DNA of 64,000 bases from Macrothele yani (GCA_039090855.1 CM077011.1:39451501-39515500); one strand, 5' to 3'. Shown: positions 1 to 11,050, counted from the first letter of the stretch. The notes: generated by a model from the letters alone, not told the origin. Translations and numbers: made by a program.

Positions 1-96
1 TCAAGTGATCTTTCGGTGAAACAATTTTTTCGGTGAAGTGATTTTCGGTCAAGTGACCCTTCGGTGAAGTAAACGTCGGGCAAATGAACCAGACCC
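1..96. mobile_element. Right terminus of a minisatellite-tipped inverted-repeat element (truncated by window edge)
   Basis: The first 96 bases are short diverged repeats around TTCGGTGAAGTGA, ending in GGGCAAATGAACCAGACCC. Read inward, this terminus (GGGTCTGGTTCATTTG) closely matches the right terminus of the element at 55,593-57,530 (GGGTCTAGTACGATTTG), although the internal short repeats differ. I infer the tail of a related element whose body lies left of the window. There is no coding potential. Superfamily unknown. Confidence 0.5.
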
Positions 97-220
97 ATTT
101 TCACAAGCTTCTGATGAGTTGAATGTTTCCAAAATGTGAACAGTGGAGTTACCAGACGGAGGGAGTCCTCGGGTACGGACTCCCTCATTTTGGGGGATTA
201 AGTAAGAATTTAAAACGATA

Positions 221-1324
221 TACACTGCTGTTTATAGAAATTGCAACACCATTACAGGGTGGATGGGGCACCATGGGAGATTCAAATTATTACAATTGCA
301 ACACCTATGCAAACGTGAGGCGCGCGCAACGCCAACGGAAACGTCACGCAAGGGGGTATATGAGAAGGCGTACAGAGAGCAGGTTTTTAGACTTATTCTC
401 ACCGAACTTTACCGTACGCAGTTGTTAACATATTAACATGGCGCGTAGTCAGACCAGACAAACGTACGAACATTTGACGCTGTTTGAAATAGGTAGAATC
501 GTTGGATTCAGAGACAGTGGTTTATCATATCATGATTTTGCGGCATGCGCTAGGCGTAACGCAACTACCGTTATGCGTAAATGGCGTCAATGGACAGCAG
601 AAGGATCTGCATATCATCGTGCAGGGTCTGGAGCTCGAAATTGCACGACAGAGCAGGAAGACAGGCACTTGAACCGTACGGCAGTTACAACGCGTACAAC
701 ACGATCCACTACACATGCGCAGCAATGGAGGATCGTTGCACATCGTCCGATTTCTGCAAGTGCTGTTCGTCACAGATTGTTACAGGTAGGCCTCGTTGCT
801 CGCAGTGCATTGCTGCGACTTTCCTTGACTCTGAACGATAGGCGCCAACGATTGTAGTGGTGCCCTGAACGTCGAAACTGGAGTGCTGAATAAGAGCATA
901 TTATTTTCGGACGAGTGCAGATTCAATCTAATGCATCACGACGGGAGAATCCTTACTCATATATACCGTGGAGAATGCCATCTGGAAGGCAGCATTGTGC
1001 AGTGCCATGCCGGTCTCACTCCGAGCGCGATTTGTGGCGCTGTCGCGCTTCATTCATGCACTCTCCTACTACGCATCACAGGAACATTGAACAGCCAAAC
1101 TCTGTTTCACGACGTGTGGGGTCAGTTATCACCGCCCATGTTGGATTTATTTATTATTAATGTTTTGGCCTTCTTCATAACGATCAGGTATGTAACTCTC
1201 GCTTCACATTTGCATGTTCCCTGCAGTTGTAATAATTTCATCTTCCACGATGCCCTATCCACCCAGCAAATTTCGCGCATGGATTTCTTCATGGTGTTGC
1301 AATTTCCATTAACAGCAGTGCATA
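221..1324 (+). mobile_element. Degraded Tc1-like DNA transposon with inverted termini
   Basis: The left end CACTGCTGTTTATAGAAATT and the inverse of the right end, CACTGCTGTTAATGGAAATT, form terminal inverted repeats of about 30 bp with TA dinucleotides outside, as expected for Tc1/mariner insertion. The 1.1-kb body holds a broken transposase reading rightward. The part after the first catalytic region is deleted, so the element cannot be autonomous. Its termini resemble the copy at 23,589-24,984 only in the first bases (CACTGCTG). Confidence 0.85.
438..1140 (+). pseudogene. Tc1-like transposase, internally deleted
   Basis: Frame 438-857 encodes the N-terminal paired-type helix-turn-helix DNA-binding region (FEIGRIVGFRDSGLSYHDFA, then RKWRQW). 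After a stop and a frame change, 883-1140 encodes the start of the DDE domain: FSDECRFNL holds the first catalytic Asp, followed by HHDGRI and RITGTLNSQ. The second Asp (usual QDNAPxH context) and the third acidic residue are missing, because sequence after about 1,140 is unrelated or deleted. A normal Tc1 transposase is about 340 residues; here about 220 can be traced. It would have cut and pasted its own element in the nucleus. Dead by deletion, stops and frameshift. Confidence 0.85.
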
Positions 1325-1429
1325 CACGCGGTCGAGTCACATTTTTATGACCATCAGCTAATATCCACACTAACCGCCGTGTGCAGCGCGGATAGCAGCT
1401 AGACTGGCTGGGAGTGACCTAATAAGGTG

Positions 1430-1465
1430 CTGGAAGGTATTCACAGATATGTGAACACCTTCCAG
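1430..1465. repeat. 36-bp hairpin
   Basis: CTGGAAGGTATTCACA, four loop bases GATA, then TGTGAACACCTTCCAG form a stem of 16 with one mismatch. It lies just outside the 3' end of the neighbouring minus-strand transposase. It may be a decayed subterminal repeat or a template-switch product. Confidence 0.7.
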
Positions 1466-1489
1466 TACATGCCATGCTAATTGCAGTGC

Positions 1490-2560
1490 ATCTTACAGCT
1501 GCTAGAGGGTGCGTGGTGGAGGATTCATAGAGCGAACAACGCGATCGTGGTGGTCCCACAGATGCTCAATTGGGTTTAAGTCTGGGAGATTAGGGGGACA
1601 GGGAAGTACTTTGAGGTCTTCATCGTTCTCTTCCAACCACACTCGGACATTTCGAGCTGTGTGACACGTCGCATTGTCGTTCTGGAAGATCCCATCCGCC
1701 CCAGGGAATACAATCAGCATGTATGTGTGTAAGTGGTCTGCAAGGATGGATTCATAACGAATTCGGTCCATAGTGCTTTCCACAGGTATGAGTGCACCTA
1801 GCGAATGCCACGAAAACATTACTCAGACCATAACGCTGCCTCCACCAGCATGTTTTCTGCCATCATTGGTTGAAAAGTGCTTGCTCTCCGCTGTTTCTCG
1901 CCTTATACGCCAAAGTCAATCCATTCGACGAAACAGAAAACGTGACTCATCGGAGAAGGCAATCTTTTTTTCCAATCAGCGGAGGTCCAATTCCGATAGT
2001 GCCATGCAAATAAAAGCCTTTTATTCCAATGCACCTTTGTTAGCACGGGTGCAGTGACCATCCGTCTGCATTGGAGCCCCATACGCAGCAGGGTTCGCCG
2101 AACTGTTGTTTTAGACACTTCCGGAAGCCCCCTGGTTCGATCGGCCAATGAGTTGCTCCACTAAAGCATGTCGATCGGCCCTCACGCACCTTCGCAGCCG
2201 ACGTTGACGACTCACATCAATGGCACGTGGTTCTCCGTAGTTTCCACGTCGCTTATTTGCAACGGCGCCATTTCTCCAATCACGATACACTTTAGCCACA
2301 GCAGCACGCGAACAGTTCACAAACTGCGCTGTTTCAGAAATTCTGCCACCCTTGTCTCGAAAGCCGAAAATCATCCCTCTTTGCAAATCTGATAAATCGT
2401 TCCTTTCATCCATGACAGCAGCGAGTGATACGTTTTCAGAATGCCTACAGCACACCTTATATAACCTCCAAGCCAGCTCACGACACGTGCCTTCTTTCAT
2501 TGGCTACTCGCTACTGATGTCAAAAATAAGAGTTGGTCACAATAATGTGACTTGACTGTG
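1490..2560 (-). mobile_element. Tc1-like element, minus strand
   Basis: A transposase pseudogene on the minus strand defines the element. On its 5' side (about 2,530-2,556) lies a terminus-like stretch reading CAGTCAAGTCACATTATTGT inward, of the 'ATTATGTGACC' type seen in the other Tc1-like elements here. No matching left terminus was found, so the left border is approximate. Confidence 0.7.
1502..2500 (-). pseudogene. Tc1-like transposase, frameshifted
   Basis: Read from 2,500 leftward: a helix-turn-helix region (LSDLQRGMIFGFRDKGGRIS, then SRAAVAKVYRDW), a second HTH (PEVSKTTVRRTLLRMGL), and a DDE domain. The first catalytic motif is altered: the expected DESxF reads MSHVFCF, so the first Asp region is damaged. 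The second motif survives as NDNATCHTA and the third as DLNPIEHLWD. The segments lie in three frames. Loss of the first acid residue and the frame changes make it inactive. Confidence 0.85.
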
Positions 2561-2565
2561 TTTAT

Positions 2566-2892
2566 ATGATTATGTATAATTATAAATTTTTTTCTGGGTC
2601 AGGTTCAGGTCGGGTCGGGGTCCAAAATGTTTGTCCGGTTTCCAACTCTGGTAGTTTCGTCCTACGCGAAGACCGCCGACTGCTTGTTTTGTTTTTTTGT
2701 GCCCCACTCACTGTACGCTCTCCGAACAGTTATCCTTGCATAACCGAGAAGATTTGCTATTCCTGAGATGATTGCACCTGCTTGCTACATACTGTTTCTT
2801 TTGAAATCGCTTAAGTCACGTGTATTTCCGATAATGTTGTAATATACGCTTTGCACACGTCTGAATCGTTTGATGTGAGCTATTTATAAATC
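2566..2892. other. Non-coding interval
   Basis: No feature recognised; one 66-codon open frame shows no similarity I know. Confidence 0.4.
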
Positions 2893-4043
2893 ATTTTAAC
2901 TAGGAGCGCACACACACGGGGTGGGTCCGTCGGGCCCGGACCCTCCTTCCCCCTTCCAGAATTTTAAAATACCTTAAAAAAAAATCTTTCTGCACATGTC
3001 TATAGAAACGAGCTGGCTGTGGTGTGATTGTATCAATCACAGAAATCAGAGTGCTCTTTTGCCTTAGGAATGCTGCATCTGTTTTGGATGGCTGACGATG
3101 GCAAGCATTGAAGCAGGGAATTAGTGAAACCTCAGAGTGTTTGAGAAACCAGGAATCCAGCACTCTCCCAGTCTCTCGTGTTCCCATAACCTTTTTCAGG
3201 AAATTTCTCCATGGCTCGGGCCTCAGTCACATATGTGGTGCTAATGGGCGTTCCTCCTCTATAGGGAGGGGGATACACAAGATAAAGGCCTGGGTGTAAA
3301 CACACAATTTTCTGTTAAGAAGATCTGCGTCTGTGCTTGATATTTGTATCTGTTGATTTCCATCCGTTTAGGACATGAGAGACTAACTTCCTGAATTTGT
3401 CATTTTTCGAAGGGAGCAGCAGTTTGCTTATGAATGACTTTTTCCAACCGAACTGTGAATGACTGTTTTTACTCAGAAGCATGCTTCATTGTAATCTCAT
3501 AGATTATTCAGTTTTAGATTTATTCAATTCCCTCTCTGAAAAGGTAGTTCGACAACTGTAATAGTTTCCAAAGTTCGATGAGGAATACTTAGGTGAGTTA
3601 TATATTATTGTTTACTTAACTTTTTCGTTTTCCATTGATAATGTGTCTGCTCTTTAACAGTGTAATGAACATTGCTGTCAGAGCAAGCATATAATTTATA
3701 TATATTGTTTAAAGTGAGCTTAGATGAAAATGTTTCTGCATTACAGTAAGAGAAGCGATTTGAACTTTATTTTTCTGTACGTCTTAAGGTCTTACATAAA
3801 TAATAATGGATATATTAATGAAAATTTAATTTAGCAGACTTATTCAAAAGAGTAAGATTTTTTTTAACCTGTGAACACATCAGTGCTGCTTAACAAAAAT
3901 AATCCACACACATACATATATAGATATAATCCGTGTGTGTGTGTGTGTGTTTGTGTGCCCAATTTCTAGTTTCATTTGTCCCGTGCATTTTTTTTGTCGG
4001 ACCCCGCCCTGGAGGAAATTCTGTGTGCGCCCCTGATTTTAAC
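2893..4043. mobile_element. hAT-like DNA transposon with 8-bp target duplication
   Basis: An 8-bp direct repeat ATTTTAAC (2,893-2,900 and 4,036-4,043) flanks 1,135 bp. The element begins TAGGAGCGCACACA and ends TGTGTGCGCCCCTG, so the termini are inverted repeats with the (C/T)AGG(G/A)GCG form typical of hAT elements, a superfamily that makes 8-bp duplications. On the minus strand near 3,190-3,290 a weak trace (FILCIPLPIEEE, then EKFPEKGYG) recalls the zinc finger preceding some hAT transposases, but no frame is intact. It also holds a GT microsatellite at 3,933-3,957. Likely a non-autonomous, internally deleted copy. Confidence 0.75.
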
Positions 4044-5178
4044 CACATAGTTTCGTATGTTAGTGAGCATGGCACATGTCTGATTGCTATCGGGTGTTTT
4101 TAGTAATTTACTACTTCAGTATATGATAGTTACAACCTTATCGCTATTTCAAGAAGACCGGTAATTTAAACTGTCTTGCTCAGTGAAATAGTGTTTACCA
4201 TTAGCACGTAGTTCTGAGTTATTAGTGTAAAATTTTTACAATAGATGATTAAGGAAAAACAATTAAGAAACATCTTAATTGGTTTTACTTATAGTACTAT
4301 ATCTTCATTACGTCGAAATTTTTTTATAGTTTTCACATGATTCTGAAATAAAATAAACGAAAGAAAAATGAGAGTGCGCTTCATAGATAATTTATACTGT
4401 AATTCTTTATAGATAATTTATGATTCTTGAGTGCGAAATAAAACGGGTGATTCAAGTATATACCTCGTGCATTTATTTAGGTACAACACACTGCATTTAT
4501 TCGCGCCACTCACGACCATATCTGAGCCACACTCTCGTACAAATTAAGTGAAATCAAAGCATAACAAAACACAATACGGTTTACTAATTCCTGACAGTGA
4601 GGAATTAGTAAACCTTATTGTTTTTTCCTGACACATGCAGATGGATTAACGAATGCCATTGTCGTTAAGCCAATGAATGAAAATATGTGTCATGAAAGTA
4701 AATATTAACTAAACCATGGCGACGGCTACAGTATGAATTTATTCCGACTGATTCGTTTTTTAAAAGACAATATTTACTATAATAATTTTTATTATATATT
4801 ATTCAGATTTAGACTAACGTAAGAAACGACGCCAACGCCGACGAAATGTAATGGAGCTACGAACAGCGTTGCATTCAGAGTTTTTTTCCGGGGTAACAAC
4901 TACAAATTTTGAGGTGGTCTGAAAATTGTTGTCTGATTAAATACAAATACTCACAGATTTGTTATTTATATATACATTAATTCATGAAACATTTTTAAGC
5001 AGCTTACAAAATTTATCTTATGCTCGTACATCGCAAATGCAGATTCCAAGAAATCTACACATACAAGTGATTAAAAATGTAAAAAATGAAATGCCTTTGC
5101 TTTAATTCAGTAATACCCCTCGGATTTCACCATGGAGTAGTGCAGAATATTGAGGATGTTAGTAAGATGAAGCAGGGC
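4044..5178. other. AT-rich non-coding interval
   Basis: Apart from the hairpin at 4,571-4,621, no genes or recognised repeats are seen here. Confidence 0.4.
4571..4621. repeat. 51-bp near-perfect hairpin
   Basis: Arms of 22 bp (GGTTTACTAATTCCT core) match with one mismatch around a 7-base loop GACAGTG. A-rich and T-rich flanks extend the pairing a few bases further. Confidence 0.8.
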
Positions 5179-5309
5179 TGGAGATAATCCCCCCACCCTC
5201 ACTCACCAAATATCACGAGTGTGGGAGATAATCCCCCACCCTCACTCACCAAATATCACGAGTGTGGGAGATAATCCCCCACCCTCACTCACCAAATATC
5301 ACGAGTGTG
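5179..5309. repeat. 43/44-bp tandem repeat, 3 copies
   Basis: Units starting GGAGATAATCCCCC and ending ATATCACGAGTGTG occur three times almost unchanged. They sit directly before a tRNA-like SINE copy. Confidence 0.9.
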
Positions 5310-5581
5310 TGACTTACTACAGATGTGAAAACACGTGTCAAGACTACAAATATGCAGCGATACATTCCGTCCGTGTAGCTTAGTTGGGAGAGCGATTTAC
5401 TCCGGAGTAAGGGGACACGGACAAACTTGTGTTTACACATTGACAACCGATTGTGGAAAATGCATCGACTGGCAGTTCGGTTCTTCGAAAAATGTGCGAT
5501 GTTTGTTCCACGCATTCTTTGGAATTAAAGAAAAATTCTTACTTCGCTTCAAAGACAAAAAAAAAAAAAAAAAAAAAAAAA
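5310..5581 (+). repeat. tRNA-derived SINE-like copy with poly-A tail
   Basis: TGTAGCTTAGTTGGGAGAGC matches a pol III A box in a tRNA D-arm context, and the segment ends in about 25 A residues, as in a retroposed SINE. I see no good B box. The first 150 bases recur in diverged form at 5,597-5,745. Confidence 0.5.
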
Positions 5582-5596
5582 TTAGGAGGGAGATGA

Positions 5597-5745
5597 TGTG
5601 ACGTACTACAGAGGTGAAAACATGTGTTAAGACGACAAATTTTCAGCGATACATTCCGACTGTGTAGCTTAGTTGGGAGGGAGACACTGATCCGATGTCT
5701 GTCGCGGACAAACTTGTGTTTTCACAAGTGTTAAAAATGTCCACG
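5597..5745 (+). repeat. Second, diverged copy of the tRNA-like repeat
   Basis: Starts TGTGACGTACTACAGAGGTG and contains TGTAGCTTAGTTGGGAGG, paralleling 5,310-5,460. It immediately follows the poly-A tail of the first copy, so one copy probably inserted in or beside the other. Confidence 0.5.
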
Positions 5746-6640
5746 CCATACTGCAAGCGTGTTTCTGATTATTTAGTAATCATCACAGTCTTACCTGAAA
5801 ACATAGGGTGTAAATCATTTCCCTGCCATTTGGTTTCAGCCGCTTTAGATAATTTAGATTAGCACATAGTAATAAAAAAAACTAACTAACCGTTTGAAGT
5901 GCCTCAATTTTTTTTTTTTTTTTTGAGTGTCAGAGAGTGTAAACTTCCCACCACCAGGAAAAAAAGCCCCTTTTTATGAGAACAATATCTAATAACTTAA
6001 AAATTAGGTAGCAAATATTTCGATGTGTTGGAAGTACTAACGTCACGTTAGCTACACTGAGGCTTAACCGCATACATGGAAAGTCGGCATCCAGAAGACT
6101 GAAATAAAGCTGAATGCCAGCTTCCAAAGATATGACGATGTATTGCTGTGTAAACATCTCTACTCTGTGGAATTAAGTTTTTTTTTTTTTTGCGGAAGTA
6201 GTTCGAGTTATCAATGCTTCAAAATTTGTCCCTTTAGCGAGGATTGTTTAATGTTTTATTGAAGGATGATAGAAATTTCAGATTGAAGTCCATGTGAATT
6301 CTTTTTCATTATTATTATATTTCCCTCATTTTCTTAATTTTGTAAAATTAATTTCTCCAGATATTCAGCAATAAACGTGAGCAACTAGGCTAAATGTGAG
6401 GAGAGATTGCCAAAGAACCTACGGGGGGGGGGTTCATGGATTTTGAGGAGGAAAACACTTCCCGAGAAGATGCCTGAATACCTCACTGGCTAAAATATCT
6501 GACCTCAAGATACAAAAAAAAAAGCTGATTCACAAGTGTGTTAGTGACGGGGATTAGTAACTTTTGGTCTAGAATATCAACAGGTTAAACCCCATTGTGT
6601 TATAAAGTGTTTTAAAGCTCTCGTCAATAACGGGTGGACG
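5746..6640. other. Non-coding interval with T-runs
   Basis: Contains homopolymer T tracts near 5,911 and 6,179 and a G run near 6,424; no gene recognised. Confidence 0.4.
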
Positions 6641-6647
6641 GGAGTTC

Positions 6648-6880
6648 TTTATTTATTTATTTATTTTGGATTGGGGGTTTAACGACCACTGTGAGCAAAT
6701 GGATGGGCTATAAGCAGTCATCCGCCCCTAATTTAGGGTCACTGGTTCCAAGGACAGGAGAAAAATTGCGCCGTAAAACAAACACAACATCATGGCTCAC
6801 CAGTATCCGAACCCGGACCCAACTCAGAGGAACAGTCAGAAGCCAGCTCTTTGACAACTACGCCACCTGGCCGCGGAGGA
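6648..6880 (-). repeat. SINE copy (family 1, diverged)
   Basis: Minus-strand copy of the main SINE. Its tail reads as a (TTTA)n run on the plus strand, then the conserved 3' core GGTTTAACGACCACTGTGAG, the central TAATTTAGGGTCACTGGTTCC, and a tRNA-like head with a decayed B box near 6,803-6,815. Flanked by GAGTTC on both sides. Confidence 0.85.
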
Positions 6881-7147
6881 GAGTTCGAGCGGAAGATAAA
6901 CGTCGCTGCGGTGCATATTTTACTGCTGTCGGTAAAGATGCATTGCGTCAAAATGCATTTTTTGTAATAGCTAGTATCATGTTTAGCATGAGGTTCTCGT
7001 AATTTACGTGGATTGCAATGAGATATTGTTACGTTTATGTAGAACGTGATGATATAATTAATGTTCGGCGATAGTTTAGTAAAATATATTGTTTAGTAAC
7101 AATGACATCAACTACCGTTGCGTCACTTCATAAAATAGCATTCCAAT

Positions 7148-7348
7148 TTTTTGGGGGGAGGGGTAACGACCACCGTGAACAAACGAGCGGGACGTAGAGC
7201 TGTCCCTGTAATTTAGGGCCACTAGTTCCAGGGAAGAGATACGGCCAGTGCCGTAAGACAAACACAACATTCATGCCTTACCGGATTCGAGCCGAGACCC
7301 ATCTCGAACAAGTGATCATCACCTAGACCAAGGCGCCACCGGGCGGCA
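7148..7348 (-). repeat. SINE copy (family 1, diverged)
   Basis: GTAACGACCACCGTGAACAA, the central TAATTTAGGGCCACTAGTTC and the tRNA-like head ending GGCGCCACCGGGCGGC identify the family on the minus strand. The poly-A tail is lost or replaced by a G-rich run. Confidence 0.85.
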
Positions 7349-8425
7349 AAAGGCAGCATTGAAAATTTGGATTACAGCAATGGTTTTGATTACTTCCGCT
7401 ACTTATTTTCGCTACATCAAATTTTTTTACTTGGGATTTACTTTATTACTGTTGGGAAAGATGCAAATAATAATAAAAAAAACCCCATGGAATATTATAA
7501 TTTCAAGCATACTTTCACAAAGATATGACCACTGGAAGTAGATGTTTGATGGAGTTACACTTCTTTGTATTTATTCTTGTCTTACGAAATGCCATTGCAG
7601 AGTTATAAACATTAATAGGTAGAGTAAGGGTTTTAAAGTTTGGTATAATACCTAAATTACTTTTGATAGGGTCGGCTTTCAGAGAAAAAATTTCCTTATT
7701 TTTTCTGTGTTTTGTATATGAAAATTCATTCCCAGATTATGTGCAATATTAATGAAAAAGAGAAAAAAAATGCGAATTTAGAAACAGTTATATATTTTAT
7801 TTGTATGTATGTAGATAAAATCGAAATCTCAATTATATCTTCCAGTTGTCTAAAGCAAAATGGCGTTCACAATTTTTGTAGCACACGATAGGTTGTTCCT
7901 AATGGTAATCTGGCAGCAGCGTAGCAATTGTGACGTCACTAGAGCTCTAAAGTCTAGTGGATGGTGTAGTTAACAACTTTTAGAACGCTTTGCTCTTTGT
8001 TGGAATGATTCCCATGTTGCTATTTGTCTGGCTAAGCTTGACGTTGCTAACAACCCGCGGTGTACGGTTAGCAGAAAAACTGTTAATGCTTCTTTTCTGG
8101 AACGACTGCTCTGTAAGCTCTAACGTTGTCATTCAGTACACAGGAGACTCGTGTTAGACGGAGATGCAGATCTGAGGTCTTTACATTCATTAAGCTGTGC
8201 TTGGTGTTCGAAAGGGTTGTTCAGCTTCCTCCTTAAAAGACTATTTTAGGTTTGCATGCATGAAATTCAAACTTACTGTAAATAAGGGGGAAAACAAAGT
8301 AAAGGGTTTTGAGCAAAGAACTGTTAGTACTTTATGCAAGGTCAGTCTAAGTCAAACATAGATAGACCAGCTGGATGCGTTTCTGGATTTAGGAAGCTTG
8401 TTGGACACGGTAAACAGAATAAGTG
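7349..8425. other. AT-rich non-coding interval
   Basis: No gene, RNA or repeat recognised; a 60-codon hydrophobic open frame at 7,359-7,541 looks accidental in AT-rich DNA. Confidence 0.4.
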
Positions 8426-9025
8426 GTGAAATATGCATAGCAAGCGAGTGAATTCATTTTTGATAGTCTTCATACAAATATACAGGAATCATGGGTCCTC
8501 GAAAGGGTTTAGAACCGCTGTATGAAAGTTTAATTATTCCATACATCAGTGAAACTTAGGGGCTGCAGAAGAGACATAAAGTGAAATTTACGTAGCAAGA
8601 GAGGGAATTAATTTTTGAAAGTCATAGTTACCTTCATACAAATTTACAGGAATCATGGGTTTTCGAAAGCGCTCAAAACCGCTGAATGAAAATGTAATTA
8701 TTCCATACGGTGTTGCAGAAGAGACATAAAGTGAAATTTACGTAGCAAGAGAGGGAATTAATTTTTGAAAGTCATAGCTACCTTCATACAAATTTACAGG
8801 AATCGTGGGTTCTCGGAAAGGTCTGAACGGCTGCAAGAAAGTGTAATTATTTCTTCAAAAGAGATATAAGGTGAAATTTACGCATTAAGCGAATGCATTA
8901 ATCTTTGAAAATTATAGCTTCCTTCAGACAATTTTTATGGTAATGTTGGGTTCTCGAAAAGGTTCTGAACGGCTGTATGAAAGTGTAATTATACCGTACG
9001 TCAGTGAAACCTGTGTGCTGCAGAA
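8426..9025 (+). repeat. Tandem repeat (~140-155 bp, 4 copies) derived from a retrotransposon
   Basis: GTGAAATTTACG(T/C)A starts recur at about 8,426, 8,581, 8,730 and 8,870. Each unit contains a version of CGCTGTATGAAAGT...ATTCCATAC...CAGAAGAGACA, which is the same DNA that encodes LYESVIIPYVSE...LQKRQK in the last copy. The array is therefore an amplified fragment of the retrotransposon reading frame that continues at 8,937-9,278. Confidence 0.75.
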
Positions 9026-9278
9026 GAGACAGAAGAATCGTTTGCGTGCTGGAGAGATTCGGTTCTTACTCAGTGACAAGACACATTTTGCTCACGTGAG
9101 AAGCAAAAATATGTTCCAGATGTGTGATGTGAAGCAAAATGTTAGTAAGGTGGAGACATATATTCTGATGTGGTTTGGCCATGGTGAAAGAAAGAGTGGT
9201 GAGATGCTTACTATAATAATCTTGAGGATAGCCAAGGAAACTATGGAAGCACCAGATTATTCAGAAGTGCCTGCATAA
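8937..9278 (+). pseudogene. Non-LTR retrotransposon, C-terminal end of reverse transcriptase ORF
   Basis: The 113-residue frame shows the segment that follows the palm domain in many LINE ORF2 proteins: LYESVIIPYVSETCVLQKRQ, RLRAGEIRFL, then MWFGHGERKSG. In intact relatives this reads as 'LYGCETW...AAEMRFLR...RWFGHVERM'. No catalytic YxDD is present, since only the tail of the protein remains. The clade cannot be decided from so short a part. Dead 5'-truncated copy whose start is embedded in the preceding tandem array. Confidence 0.7.
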
Positions 9279-9505
9279 GAAAAAGATAATGAAGATGAAG
9301 TACAAAAGATCTTGCGTGAGACGGGCTTTGGATGCCAGTGAAACTAGAGTTGTGTGACAAGTTCTCGGTAAATTGAGACATCAACATCAAGTAAAATCTA
9401 GCACCAAGATGTTTTAAACGTTTTTCGTGCCAATGAGCTTCCTTTGAGAAGCTAAATTCTAATCCTTAGAGAGCAGCATAGTGATATTATGTATAAATGA
9501 CTGAT

Positions 9506-9835
9506 GAGAGATAAGAAGAGGAACACGTGGATCCGAAAAATGACAAGAGTGGAAGACATCATGATCAGAGTTAAATCCCTGAAATGGCAATGGGCTGGAC
9601 ATACTGCCAGAAGAACAGACCATCGATGGACTGCCGAAATTTTAGATTGGATTCCAAGGGACAGGAAAAGACCCAGAAGAAGACCACATAGAAGATGGGT
9701 GGATGAAATTCGAAAGTATGCGGGAGTGACATGGAGGAGACTGGCACAAGACAGACCGTTGTGGAGGAAACTTGGGGAGACCTTCGTCCAGCAGTGGATT
9801 GATAATGGTTGACAATGATGATGATGATATTACAT
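9506..9835 (+). mobile_element. RTE-like LINE 3' end
   Basis: The frame to 9,812 encodes the conserved C-terminal end of RTE-type ORFs: KWQWAGHTARRTDHRW, then GRRPHRRWVDEIRKYAGVTW-like residues and QDRPLWRKLGETFVQQW. The stop is followed by GATGATGATGAT, a short simple-repeat tail typical of RTE elements, which end in microsatellites rather than poly-A. It matches 28,617-29,151 (minus) and 42,205-42,668 (plus). 5' truncated, as is usual for target-primed reverse transcription. Confidence 0.85.
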
Positions 9836-9944
9836 TATTTCAGATTTCGACGTGTCGTGCAGTTCCAGTTGGCACTTTTACACATCTTTTCTCTATCCAC
9901 CACTCAGTCACTCATGAAAAATGTACAGGAGAAAGCAGTTCGAC

Positions 9945-10090
9945 GGTATCCTGGAGGCGAGTGGTTAGAGACGCTGGATTCAGACCACTAGTTGGATATA
10001 GACCCGGGTTCGAGTCTCGGATGATTCATATGCTCATCTTATAGCGCTAGCTCGGCGTTTTCCCTGAAGCACGTAGACTCCAATTAGAGA
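9945..10090 (+). repeat. tRNA-like SINE fragment (other family)
   Basis: GCGAGTGGTTAGAGACGCTG (A-box-like) and CCCGGGTTCGAGTCTCGG (good B box) lie about 45 bases apart in tRNA order. The head is not that of family 1, and the following body is unlike it. No clear poly-A tail. Confidence 0.45.
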
Positions 10091-10129
10091 CTTTTTAATG
10101 CTTAATCTCCCCAGAGTTGCTTTAGTTCC

Positions 10130-11050
10130 GAATGTAAGTCTTGTGTTTCTTCACACGGAAATTTCAAGACCCGCGTGTCTGTCCTATATATGAAAATTCA
10201 CATTTGCAAGGTATCTGATAAATTCCCCAGGAATTTGTGTCTTCGACGTCGTCTTTTAATCCGTAAGACTTCATTTTGTTTATAAGTTTGAAAATAACTT
10301 TGAAATTAGAATTTTTCAGAATTTTTGAAATTCCGAAGCATATCTGAGGAGCGAATGGGATAGCTGCCTGCTTCTTTCGTACTAGGAGGTCTATTGGCGT
10401 AAGATATGGACACGTTAAGCCGTCGGACCCAGTCTTCCTACTCCTTTCTACCTCGCTTCCGTGTCACTTTCCTATCGGGCACTCTAGCCTGAATCTCTTA
10501 GCTTCCTATTTCTAAGGGTTATTTACGACCAACAGGGGTTAGGCAATCCTTTCCTAAAATCCTCTACATCTATTGGCGAAAGAGAGCAAACAGGCTTCAG
10601 CTCCTTAAATTTTTGGACAGCTTTGTCTATAACGAAAGGGTTATATCCTCTGTCTACTGCAATTCGTTGAAGAAAGTCAAGATCTTTCTATAAGGAATCC
10701 TTAGTTGAGCATATATGTATTGCACGATATATGTAAATGTAGAAAGCAGAGCATTTTTGTTTTCACTTGTGATTTGATTTTGCAAGTGGGGGTAAGGAAA
10801 CAGAAAATGGCTTTCGAGAAACTGTTGTACTAAAGGATCCTTCGGAGCGTGGCACAAGGACATCAAGGAATGGTAAGCAACCATTATTTTCAGTCTCACA
10901 TGCGAACTGTATATGAGGATCAATCGAATTGATAAGTTGAATTAATTTAGGTATTTCCGAATAAATGCCATTTGAGAGAACAAAAAAAATCGTATACATA
11001 TCGAATCTTCGGGTCGATTGTGACAAGCTGAAAGAGTTTGTCCTCAAAGT
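10130..11050 (-). pseudogene. Penelope-like element: RT C-terminus and GIY-YIG endonuclease
   Basis: Reading leftward from 11,047: the RT end of a Penelope-like retroelement (LINSIDPHIQFACETENNGC, LPFLDVLVPR, TVSRKPFS), then after frameshifts KNALLSTFTYIVQYIYAQ, and near 10,240-10,170 SWGIYQIPCKCEFSYIGQTR, the signature GIY...YIG nuclease core with its Cys pair. Such proteins are the sole ORF of EN+ Penelope-like elements, joining reverse transcriptase to a nicking nuclease for insertion. The RT catalytic motifs (YVDD) lie upstream and are missing. Several stops and frame changes show it is dead. Confidence 0.75.

Noticed and set aside
1370..1430. Left terminus of the minus-strand Tc1-like element at 1.5-2.5 kb
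   Set aside because: AGTGACCTAATAAGGTGC is only loosely like the right end (GTCACATTATTGTGACC); not good enough to call a terminal repeat.
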